From NCBI GenBank assembly GCA_963070105.1, contig OY718806.1, forward strand, positions 7,461,865 to 7,525,864: a DNA stretch of 64,000 nt. The letters are read 5' to 3'. This DNA comes from Litomosoides sigmodontis. Taxonomy: Eukaryota > Nematoda > Chromadorea > Rhabditida > Onchocercidae. The notes below the pieces were generated by a model. The model did not search any database, had not been told where the DNA came from, and saw only the letters and a program-made list of their open reading frames with translations. The first letter of the stretch is position 1. Each line of letters begins with the position of its first letter. Below, piece after piece: positions 26,701 through 39,832 of this stretch. The translations under genes and the position numbers were made by a program.

Positions 26701-27860
26701 TCAAATTCAATTCTTCATAGAAGTCGTTCAACGAAATATGCAATGAATTTTTGAAAATCTAACCTACAAAGAATCGAACAATGCTAAGCACAAATAAATG
26801 CTTTATGAACGAAGTATTTTGTTTGTTCGAATAAATAGGAAAGAAAATTTTCCCATTCACTCAAATTACACTTTTATTAAACGTCCGATGCTTTTTCATC
26901 AGTTTGCTTGTAAAATAAGACAACCGTTCATATGGAAATGTTCAGCTTTGTGTTGCCTTGTCTTACAGCGGTAATTGCCTACCGCTCAAACAGCATTTTG
27001 GAATAAGATTGTGGAAGGTGTGCTGCGGTCATTTTATTAGCCATTTAGCAGCAAACATTTTACCACTCATAGTTTTCACCATTTCTAGGTTGATATGAAT
27101 TCTGTGCAAACGATCGCACTTCTCCTTTACTTCTTGTGCATGCAAGGTGGTGAAGAACTGGAAGGGCTTGACAGAGGTTTTTTTTAAGTGTCTTCCTCTC
27201 AAATGTTTCAATGAGTTTTTTGATGATAAATTTACTTCATGTTTAGCATAAAATTTTCCTCCCCACTACAACACTTTTAAGATTATTTTAAAGAGAGAAG
27301 TAGTAAATAAAGACCAGAAGAATGTGAAGGAAAGATTCGTTATTAGGTTTTGGCGACGATATCAAGTGGATTACGTGGAACGATGCATTTTCAACGACAA
27401 AGTCATTCAACAAACCAATATTTCTACTCATCCATAAAAGCCGGTGTGCATCGTGCCAAGGTATGTCGTTCATTAGAGAAGAAAGAATTCATTGACAAAT
27501 GAAAAATTATTTGATCAAGAAAGATGTCACTCGACATGGCGGGAATGAATGCATTTAGTATTTTGTGGTTTATATTTTAGAACGTTGGCAGAAAAACTTT
27601 TTCCCCATTCATAAGAAGAATGTTCACCGTGTAAGTGCCGCTAAAACAATGAACCTCTAAGTGTCAATAACTCAAAGGTGTCAACAACACATTGTGTCTA
27701 GATTCGAAATGTGTAACCTCAATTGCACTGATTCTGCTTTATTTTATATTCGTGAATTTAACGTTGTCATCAACAAGCCCAATCTTTTGTAGCACTCAAG
27801 CATGAATTTAAAAATTGAAATCGACGCGAGGAATTCGTCAAACTGACAGAGAAATTCATA
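23703..27860. other. intergenic, AT-rich
   Basis: No spliced gene could be built. A hydrophobic frame at 25993-26220 has no ATG and no splice context. The minus-strand frames 27029-27260 and 27288-27473 are discussed under findings as a doubtful transposon relic. Confidence 0.5.
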
Positions 27861-28756
27861 ATGGTGAATACGGAAGATGATGAAGAACCGGAGAAAGAAA
27901 AGTATGCCTCTGATGGCCGTTACACACCTCGATTGTTTTTCCTCGGCTAGCTTTCAATCATTGTTTTTCTTTGTTTTTTAGTTTCTGCAAACACTCAGTA
28001 GCCACAGCGCTCGAAAGCACCACTACCGTTAGATCCGATTTCTCAGAGTTTTATTAAACACCTCAACGAGATTGCATGATGTTATCTCGGATTGCACTTG
28101 ATGGCTTGCAATAGATAATTGTAATATTCAAAATCTCAGCAGCTCTCAAGGTGCAGATGATCTTTGTGAAGCTGAAGTCCTCAAATTTCCTTCTCCAACT
28201 GTTGTAGCAAGCGGTACTCCGTGAGAGAACGAACCACTTCTTTTTTGGAAATTTGTTTTTCCTCATCCCAGGCACACCTTAGCTAATTATTCGACACCTG
28301 AGATTGCTCGTGTTTTTAAGTTTTTTGAGCTTCTGAAACTTGAAGTGTGTAAAAACAGATAGAAATGGAGACGTTCTGGAAGGGACAGAGAGCTCCAATT
28401 ATCCAGATAACAAGCATTATTTCCCAACCATACAAGAAATCATTGAAAAAATGGAAGTTGCCCTGGAGGTATTTGCGAGATTACATGTAAGTTTGATTTA
28501 ATTTTACTTTGAATTTATCAATTTATTGAGCATGGAATTAAATTAGCGTTAAAATGGTCAAGTTTTATACTTCATTGCTAGTTTTTTACTTTTTGAAACG
28601 GAATTATTTTCAATTTTCGTTGAATTCAATTTTTTTCAGGGTGAAGAAATGGTAAAGGAGAAAGCAGGTAAAAAACGACAAAAAGAGAGGGTCAATGACA
28701 ATTCCGATGAGAGCGAAAAGAGTACAAATACAATGAAGCGAAAAAATGAGCTGTAA
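27861..28756 (+). CDS. small charged protein of unknown function
   Basis: I do not recognise this gene. Four exons fit: 27861-27901, 28272-28309, 28359-28486, 28640-28756; 107 residues, all phases compatible, ending in TAA with AATAAA at 28883-28888. It opens with an acidic stretch (MVNTEDDEEPEKEK), has a central helix-like segment (FPTIQEIIEKMEVALEVFARLHGEEM) and ends in a lysine-rich tail with a nuclear-signal-like KKRQKER and an acidic serine patch. The last two exons are the most convincing, since the frame stays open to consensus splice sites on both sides. The 49-base intron 28310-28358 and the first two exons are tentative. An alternative is that only exons three and four are real and the 5' end lies elsewhere. 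Confidence 0.45.
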
Positions 28757-28923
28757 TTTTTTTCTTAATTTCATTTTACACTAATATATCACTTTTGCCA
28801 ATTGTCGAAATAGAGAGCCTTACTTATTTATACGAACTCTTTCCTCCTGTTGCTGAATAAGTTGCAAGAGTGTTTGTTGAGAAATAAAAAATCACTGTTG
28901 CAGTAAATAGAGGCAATGCATTC

Positions 28924-29102
<179 letters not shown>

Positions 29103-31509
29103 TTTATTAATTTGACGTCTCCGTTCATTTTATTAATCTTTTCAAGTCAAGACTTTGAAAAACCGTAGGTATTAGGAGTACGGTTCCTATTTTTTTCTTT
29201 GATTACAAATTTCCTTTGAAAGTTTTAAAAATTTTGGACAATCAAATAAAACAGATAATAATTATGCATCTGGCAACTTTTTACAAAGAAGCTGTTCTAT
29301 TTCTAAACAACACTGAATATTATTGGAGAGAATCACTACCTATCGTACTTATCTATTAAAGATTTAAATTTGGGTAACGGAACTCCATTAATCGATAATT
29401 TTATTTTTTACTCTTTGAACTAAATGCACAGAAGTAAAACGAACAAGAGGAATTTATTCGGTGGACCAAAAATAATCCATTATGATTAATGAATTGAAAT
29501 ATGTGATGTGAGAAATCCAATACGATAGGTGTTGGTAGGAACTGATACGGAAATTTTATGCTACATATAAGTAATTGCTGGAAAAAAGTGTGTCTATTAG
29601 GCAAGGAATTGTTTTATGCAACCATGAGTTTTCATCCTTCCATGCATGAATCTGTTCACAAATGATTTTAAAAAGAATTTAAAAGTAGGAAATCTGAACA
29701 TTCCTGAAATCAGTTGATCGATCAAAACATAAAATGAACAACCTATTCAAAATTGATTACAGTGGAAAGTGACTTGATTCCGTTAGCGTACGCTAACATG
29801 ACTTTTTGATAGGGTGTGATATTGCCTTCACTTTTCCTTCATAAATTTTGCTGTAATTTTTTCATTTCTATTCTAGCGAAAATTTCGGTGATTCGATCGC
29901 TCTTCAAATGAGTCTGTAAAAAAGTTTATACAAACGAAATTTAACTTTGTTTCATCGGTCTAATTCTTTTTCTTTCATGTGATTTGAAGTGTTGGATAAC
30001 AAGCAGATAAATGGAGAAACGAAAGATTGGGATCAAGAAATGATGGATCAATTTCCCTTCTAACACCTCATCCTAAGTTTTTTGCTGTTTTGAAATCACC
30101 AGAAATAATTGAGTTGACATTTTTATTAAATTGTTTTCTGAATGAGATAAAGGACGATAGAAATGTGTGTAAATTTTTTTCAACTTGCAATACCAGTAAT
30201 ATCAATTTATGCTACAAAACAAAATCAAATGTCAGTGATCGTACTTTTCCCTCAAACAACCAATTGGTCACATCTATTTTAAAATCATGATAAGCAAGAA
30301 AACAACGTGAAAAATCGGAATTATGTGAAACTTGCAATATGTGGGCGTATTGTGCATGCATTCAAATGATTAAATCGGCTCTACAGCATTACAAAAAAAA
30401 TATTGCAAGAGCACACGTGCGTGGAAGTGGAAATTTGCGAGCGACGAAATAATTTTCAGTTTACCATCGCCCTACTGGATGAGCATACGCCAATTGAAGT
30501 TACGTAAGATTTGAAATTGAAATACACAATACTGTCAAATAGTCTAGGGGGCTGGTTTTGCTTTCAGAGTGTCATATAAGCAAAAGGATCATTATGACAC
30601 ATCTTTCCTGTCCAAATCGATTTCAAACTTATTGATTTTGAATTCTTGCTACGGAATTTCAGGTGAAATTTTGAAAAGGAATGGAAACATCAATGGCTTA
30701 ATCAAGATACGACAATCGAAATTACTTTGCTAGAAGTAAGACTTCAAATCGTGGAAATTTAAAAAGTTTTAAGTTGGTCATTCTCGACTAAGTGAACTCA
30801 ATGAGTGTGGCATGTGAGGGATGTCTCCGTCGATATTATTTCAACCGCTAAACGTTATGGTTGATGCGGAAGTGCCAGACATGGAATGGAAGAAGAAGAT
30901 GACACTTGAAAGAACAATTCCGCATCTCAGAATCGATGATCGATACACTCATTACGCCTCTCCGCTTGGTCCTGCATGGAAGTGCAAGTGCGCATGTGTG
31001 CAGATTGTCCAAGTGAGCGCTTGAGGCGACGCATCAGCTTAGTTAGGACGGAGGAACGAACATTGCTGAGTGGACACGAATTGCTTCTGCTAGATTCATG
31101 CCATACCTTTTCGTTTCCTACGAAAATCTCGCGTTCGCTTCAAGTAGGAAGTGCGCGTAACACTCAGATATACCTTTTTGCACCTTTAATTTACATCCGT
31201 GGAGGTCTAGCTGATAACTGCTCTTCAAAGAAGGAGCTTGCATGCCAGTAAACCTTGCATACCAGTTTCGCAATTACGTGACAACTAAGTGCTCAGAGAT
31301 TCCTGCTTCCTTAACGTCTTCCTGTTCCGTTATAAATCTTCATTACTTTACATGCTTTATTCCACTGCCAGATGACGTCACCATTTTCGATGATTAGAGG
31401 ATAGTTGGGTAAGTTGCAGTTGACTGGAGTGAAATTTCCGTAATGCTTTCACAAAGATCTAATATGCCATAATGTAATTAATCCCTTTTTGTTGATTGCT
31501 CAACTTCAA
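29103..31509. other. intergenic upstream of the KCTD-like gene
   Basis: No recognisable gene. Frames at 30027-30290, 30821-31024 and 30976-31251 lack splice sites and family resemblance. The 30820-31250 segment is somewhat more GC-rich than its surroundings and may contain promoter or unrecognised 5' exon sequence for the next gene. Confidence 0.5.
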
Positions 31510-32719
<1,210 letters not shown>

Positions 32720-34853
32720 GTAACTGACAAAAACAGATCAAAATTGAGTGAATTATTGCAAACTATCATTGCTGTAATTTTTTCCAACTAGAATTTTCCG
32801 GAGAATAAAGTTTTACTTGAAGTTTTCCACAACAGATAATAAGTGGCAGTTACAAAGTATTTAAATAAAATGTGTTAAAGTATTCATGATCACCAGCATC
32901 AAATTAAGACCGAGTCACATCCTCCAATTCATATGCTAATCCAGAATTCTTCTACTGCTCGAGCTCACCTACTGACTGCCACTCTCAGTTATCAGTTGTT
33001 CAACTGCAATTAATCAAAAAGGAAAAATGAACATTTTTCACGTAAGATAAAAATTGGTCTTTTTTTAGATGTAACAGAATGGTGTACGATTACATAAATC
33101 AGAAAGAAAAATTCTAGCGGTGTGACTTTTTGAAGATATCATTTTGGATTAAATGCTTTTAAAATTATGTGCACAAAATACATGTACATAAGATTCAATT
33201 CCAGAGTTGACAAAAAAGAGGTGTATTAAACAATTTTATAACTTCATAATTCATGCGGAGAAGATGCAAACGCTAGAGAACAGAGGTATAACAAGACGGA
33301 TCTCTTTCTAAACCTATGTGCACTGAAAACATTCGACGAAGTGCATGCAGTTAGATACATTAACATAACGAAAAATGTACCACTGATGTACAAAGCAGAA
33401 ATTCCTGCTTTATAAATCCCTGCCGGAATAAAAAAAAGCTCAACGTTGGACGATACCATGTTAAAAACATCAGTTCAAACAAAAGATGGATGAAGGGTGC
33501 AGTTAGCAGAAATGAAGTTTGTGAATCTAAAAGAATCGGAAAACTCCTGCAAAACCACAAAGTTGAAATAGCTGGAAGGACGGCAGTAGTAGAAGACCAC
33601 ATACGGGTTTTTATAGCGCAAAATACAAAAAAAATGAAGAAAGTGGATAATGGAAAAACAGTAAGGAAATGCCAAAAAGAAATAAAAAATTTTTGCAGGA
33701 AAGATTGAATCTTCTGTGACAAAAAGACAATTGAAACTAAAAATTAAAGTGGTCAAACCTACCAGTTACCACATACTCAAACAGATAGATATTTGCTCGA
33801 AAAATGGCTCAAAATATTGCATTTACATAAATTAGTACTGTTGCCGCTGTCCTTTACGTTACTTAAACAGGATCATGCGCCACAAACAAAAGCTAAGATT
33901 TCACATGCACATAGCAAGATTCAAAAATAAGAAAAAAAAAGAGACTTTTTCTTATCAAAAATGAAACTGTTCCACCACTCATCAGGAACATTACAAAAAT
34001 GTCAGGCACACTGCAAGAAACACCCGCAAACAAATCAATGAGAACTTAAAATCGATGAATCTAGTCCATTAACTTATTAGATCGAGTAATCACACTTAAT
34101 AACATAACGGCCCCTCAAGATATCTTTAAAATTTAGTCATAGTCAAGTTAAAAGTGGGATGAGAAGCTAATGAAAACTAACTGGTGCTTCTCAGAAAACA
34201 AAAAACGGAAGTATAAATTCAGGACAAAAACAGGACGCAGCAATCAACTTAAATTTCTTCAGATCTGTTTCTCGCAAGGTATTTTGGCGAGATGGAACTA
34301 AAGAGTTCATCGCTTTTCTCCACCTTAATACAGTTTGCTTGGTCTCCACTATATCTGTAACTAACATTATAAAACAAAACAGAATGTATGAGTTTGCAGG
34401 TACAAAAAAATCTCCTGCTGTTTTTAGATTTAATAAATTATAATGTCCAGTGGGTAATGTTGGTAAAAAACATGAAATCAAATAAATGATAAGCAGCAAA
34501 AATATAATTTAAATATCCCCTGTTCTTATATATAACTTCTGCAAGGTTTCTTATTCAACATTACAAGTACGAAAAAAAAAAGAGAGATGCATACTAAAGC
34601 CCACACAAAGTGAAACGAAGCTTAGAAGTATCGCACAGGTTGTACAGTCTTAGCAGTAGAAGGCAAACACTGACTGAATCAAATACTCAATTCCTTTCTG
34701 CATTTCCTTTTTATTGAAAGAACTTGAAAAAAAAATTAAGCAGCTTAAAAACCAGAAACAAGCGAGGCTAACGTTTGTTATGTAGTTTATACTGAGTCCA
34801 TGTTGTTAGGCAAGTCCACTCTACTTCTTGACAAAAATAATTAAATTGAATAA
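32720..34853. other. intergenic between convergent genes
   Basis: Contains the 3' ends of the KCTD gene (+) and the transporter gene (-). TTTATT at 34710-34715 reads as AATAAA on the minus strand and is a plausible poly(A) signal for the transporter. Several overlapping open frames at 33244-33756 exist on both strands but show no protein-like pattern. Confidence 0.6.
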
Positions 34854-37800
34854 TCACCTTTCGCGCTTTATCGATAATCTCTTCTTGCGATCGGCATTAC
34901 ATATACACATAAATATATCAATAACTACAATCATAAAACCAGAAATCATCATGCCTATTCCAGCTATCAAAAATATGTTATCATAACCAGTTAAATTGTC
35001 GCGAATAAAACCTGAAAATCACTATGTCGAAGATTTATTTCCCCATAAAAGCATATGAGGCTGTTTTGCTTTCTACAAAATAATGATGTTAACAGCTGAA
35101 GCAATTGACTGAAGACTGGAGATATTTTTATTTATTCCAATAAAAATTTTACCGATTAATGCTGGACCGAGAAGATTTCCAAGGCCTTCTACCAGACAAA
35201 GAATTCCATAACCAGTTTGAAAATCATATAAACGAAGGATTTCAAGAGTAATCACAGATGCTAAGGTGTAGTTTGCGCTAATGAAGAAACCAAAACCAAT
35301 ACAAAGTGCCATTAAGTGAATGTAGGAAGTGGCAAATGGTGTAAGAGCTACACATAAACCCGCTAAAGTTATAAATATTCCATATACTTGCATGATATAC
35401 TGAAAAAAGCGAGATAGTCATGATAAATGGTCATTTAAAATCATTGACAGCAAATTATTAAAAATAAAGGCACAATTTAAAGATTTAAATTGATGATACG
35501 AAATATCCAAAAGAAATATAAGCATTAAAAACTTATTAGAAAATAATCTTACTCGGCTTGTTCGACTCCAATCAGCTACGACTCCGCAAAACAACATGCT
35601 GACCATGTTCGTAAGACCAATGCTGGATACTAGATAGGACGCTTTAGTCTCAGTAACGTTATGAATTTCTACTGCATATTCCGGGAAATTAATGTATGGT
35701 ATATCAAAAAACACGTATAGAATGAATGTACTCAATAAGAAAATAAGAAACTCGGGAATTACCAAAACCATTTTCGTATTAGAAAGCCATTCCAGAAATG
35801 ATTTCCACATCTGAATATATTTTTAAACCTCAAAAATTCAAAGCTCACAAATAGAATATGAAATTATTACTAACAGAAATATCAAATTTCGTGGCCTGTA
35901 TTACGCGGAATATCAGCATTTAAATAGATTTTAAAGAAATCAAGACCCTCTAAAGACTCAGTTTTGCAATATTATTCAAAGACCTTATTCAACTGAATTG
36001 TTCCTGGTTTTCGTTTTCTGCGATAACAAATAGCAGGAGCAGAGGGTATTCGTCTTGACATACCAACACCAAGCGGCATAAATTTCCATCGAAAATTTAA
36101 CACATTAGTTGCGGGTACTCGACCTTGCGTTGCACCTAACTGAGTCGCAACCCATGCGTTACAAACAATGCGGCTTGCAAAAGAAGCTATAGTATCATCA
36201 GCTGCAAAAAGTATAAACCTTTCCCACTAATTAGTCCTAAAATTCTATTATTCCTTCCTTTAGCTAGTAAGTTCCAATACAAATAGAATAAATGCATAAT
36301 AACCGAATCAGACCTCTTTCAAGATACCTGAGATATAGCTATAAATGTCCATAAAATGAAATCTTTTGTGTTCATGGAATTTCAGAACCATTTTTAAACT
36401 GAATTTCATCAATATTTAATTAGTCCTTATCCAAATCTTTCTCATTCCGTTAAATATGTTTCGAAAGTAAATCTTTTACAATATAATAAGACATACAGGT
36501 TACAACTGTTTGTGTTGTCGATTTTCCCCTTTTAATACCGTCACCTAGCAATGGTTGCTTTGTGGTATCCTGCACAAAATCGCAACTCCCTGTCCGTCCC
36601 TGATATATTGAAATATATGAACTCTACAATGTCAGAATAAGTGTGATGTATTATAACATGAAGAAGGGATCCCCAAAAATACGTCTTCAAAACTCTCCAG
36701 TTTAGAAAATATACTAGTTGGAGTAAACCAAATGATCTCTCTGTCTTTAGTCAATGTTATAAACAATTACAAGTTTTGTAAGCATGAGCCCATCTTGCTC
36801 GCTGCTGACTATGTCTTTCAAACTATCATCGCCATTAGTACTGAAACAATTATGATGACATACATCAAGATGTGGGTGTTAAGAATTTGTCCAGAAATCA
36901 CTATCAAACACTGAAAAAGGTCCTTCCTCAACTATCGAATTCTGGAATAATGCAAGCAAAAGCAAAGCATTCCGAATTACAAAGAAGATAAAAATCGTAT
37001 TTCTAACTATTTCTAAGTAGAAGACAGAGCTAATATGGTGGAAATAAAATACCGGAAAGTTTTCCTTGAAAATTTAGTATCTACTTCAGACATTTGGTTA
37101 GATGTTAAATCGCCAGTTTCCGTGTAACAACTTTCCTTAGAGCAAATATGACGAGATGGCCCTGATGATGTAACAATTTCGACATCGTGCACCCTCTATA
37201 CTTAAAAGAAGCGCTAGATATATGTCGTAGTGTTCCCAAAACAAAAAAGGACGGTATTATTTTATCCATTTTTTGAAAAAAAAAACTGCACTAAATTGTT
37301 GGGTTTAAGAAGACACCCAGTGTCCATATATAAAAGACTGTAATGTAAATGACAAATTACCAAGTTACGTCTTAGAGTATGGTTAACATCAAAAGTAAGT
37401 GGATGCTGTCCTGCCATGTCCTTTGCTGGGTCACGCAAAAATTCACCCATACTGTGGCTTTTTGACACCGGTATTTGCAATTCGTTTACAGCAGCTTTCA
37501 CCTAATAATAAATGAATGAGGATAACTAGCAGTCTAGATATTGACTATGCAGAATAAGTTATGAACTAACAGTGTTATTCAACGTTATAATTTTAACTAT
37601 ATCCTGTTTTTTTTGTTCTTATAGCTTCTGTCTTCGTCACAAATGCATTTACCGATTGTATATTTGAAGACTGACGGATGACTTGCAAAAAAGGTATTGC
37701 ATATGTTGGTATAGAAGGCAGCGATATGGTACGACGAAGAGTCGAATCAGTGCAAGGAAAATTCATCTAAAAAAAGGTTTTGAGATTATATAAGAGAATA

Positions 37801-39832
37801 ATTCTGAATTTGATATAAACAGACCAAAAAGTTTAAAAAGAAATCACAAAAGCCGAGCAAAGATTTTTCAATACAATACACTGAACATGCCTTTTCGTTT
37901 GCACAATATTTTGATTATGAAGAGGTTCAATTTAGACATTTTAACACCTCAAATAACAGCGCACTTATAAGTAGGTTGACACCCGGTTATTTCGTTTCGA
38001 TTAAACTAGTGCAACTAATTCAGATAACAAATACTAATTATCAGAATTGGGAATAAAATGGCAATATTAAATAGCACAACTTAGGTGAGCATGATTTGTA
38101 TTAATATCAGCATGAACCTGATAATCAAAACTGACAGTGAATACACCGGAATTATTACCACCATTACACATAGCTAACCGTAACTTTTCACGTTCAGTTT
38201 TTTCAATGAATTTTTTTCTCTTGTATTCTATAGTGTCCTGAGGCCATTCAAGATCCTGAAATAAGTTCGAACAAAATTAAACTGCTAGGATTGTTTAGCC
38301 AGCATCTTCTCGCCTTGAGAATGTTCAAAACATTAAAAAAATGCTGTTCTATTGGCTCTAAGCATATATAGTCTACGGATTCGAAATATTAAATTCAAGC
38401 TGCATTTGGTATAAATTTTTTTTTGTAATTTCGTAACTATATTGGTTTTCATATTATCAAGGATAAAAACCGAAAACTCACCTTAATCATAAAACCACAG
38501 CCAACAATAAGGAGTAAAAGAGATCCTATACAAAGAAGAGAATAACGCCAACCAAGTTTTGCGAACAGCTAAAATGTCGCGAAAGCCGTCCATTATGGAA
38601 GAAAGAATAGCAATTCAGCAGAATAATATTAAAAATTGCAAATAAGCAAATTATTTTAAAATTTGAGGACTAGTTTAAAAATGTCCAAAACAGATCAAAC
38701 TAACCAATTCTATGAGCGGAGCAAGAACAAAAGTACCCGCGCCAGAACCGCAAACTGCGATACCCGTTGCGATGGCTCTTTTCTTCTTCAAAGTACATAA
38801 TTAGATTAATGCCATTATTAAGCACATAATAACGCTTTACAACCAAAAATGATTCAAGGAAAAAAACTGTAAAACTGTACTTGAAAATAATAAGTGATTG
38901 CAACAATGGCGCTATTAAAGCAAAAGCTTAATCCGATGCCCGTTATGAAGGCAAACGAAAGCAAAAAATGCCAAATATTAAATGCGAAGAAGGAAAGAAA
39001 TCCACCAGCAGCTGCTATCAATCCACCAACAATTGTCATACGTCTGCAAGAATTCTTACTTTGAAGGTACATGAAGATTTCTAACATTACAAATGTACCC
39101 GCAAGATACCGGCAATCATATATATCTGTTAAGGCTCCAGCGAGCGGTCCTGATAATAACGGTATTGACAAGAAAATCGATCCAATAACACCTGACATCG
39201 TTTTTGTTACATTGAAGTACTCTTGAATTTCCGAAAACATGATGCCAAATGAAAATGAAATCCCTGCAAATATGGAAGGTTGATAAAACGTTAGGATAGG
39301 ATCTTTTTGAATAAAATCTACGTCAAATAACCCAATACTAACCTACAACAGTGAAATATTTACTGCAACTTTTATGAAATAAGCAGCCCATAATTCTAAG
39401 CAAAAGATTAAAGCTAGTTAAATGTGCAGATGTTTTCAGCGGTAATTCTAATGTTGAATAAATAAAAACAAATCCCTGATCATATTACAAGAAAACAAAT
39501 CATAAACAGAGTGATTTGCATGCACACCGTCACAAATAAAATGGATAAGGAAGGACGCAAGAACAATGACCCATCCATAGCCACCGTCTGGAGCAATTGG
39601 TTCCTCAGCTGACGATGCATATGTCAATTCTGTATCAGCTAAAAATGAAATAGAATCAAAACATAATAGACCTGACAGGTGTCAGTGAGCTATGCGATAA
39701 ATTAACAATGGGAAAAAAATAATTTCATAACAAGTGTAAAGCAAAAACAGTACACTTGTCGCACGAAGGAAACTGAATCGATTTATTTTTTAACTGCAAT
39801 ACGCGTGGATGACCCTTATACAGCTGGCATTC
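34854..39832 (-). CDS. monocarboxylate-transporter-like MFS carrier (SLC16 type), start not found
   Basis: Sixteen exons from high to low: 39754-39832 (tentative), 39528-39638, 39110-39263, 38881-39043, 38705-38785, 38482-38568, 38118-38255, 37653-37766, 37361-37501, 37053-37195, 36771-36840, 36497-36599, 35984-36201, 35553-35810, 35153-35399, 34854-35011; 754 residues, phases consistent. The first membrane helix carries the SLC16 signature APDGGYGWVIV, followed by GISFSFGIMF and KKRAIATGIAVCGSG, a classic MCT segment. Six helices precede and six follow a central loop of about 320 residues (exons 38118 down to 35984), far longer than in vertebrate MCTs, Ser/Thr-rich and charged. MCTs move lactate, pyruvate, thyroid hormone or aromatic amino acids with protons; the substrate here cannot be told. 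The first listed exon has no in-frame ATG, so at least one 5' exon lies above 39832. Confidence 0.88.

Noticed and set aside
33244..33756. Cluster of overlapping open frames on both strands
   Set aside because: Low-complexity Phe/Leu-rich frames complementary to Lys-rich frames, a base-composition effect without splice signals.
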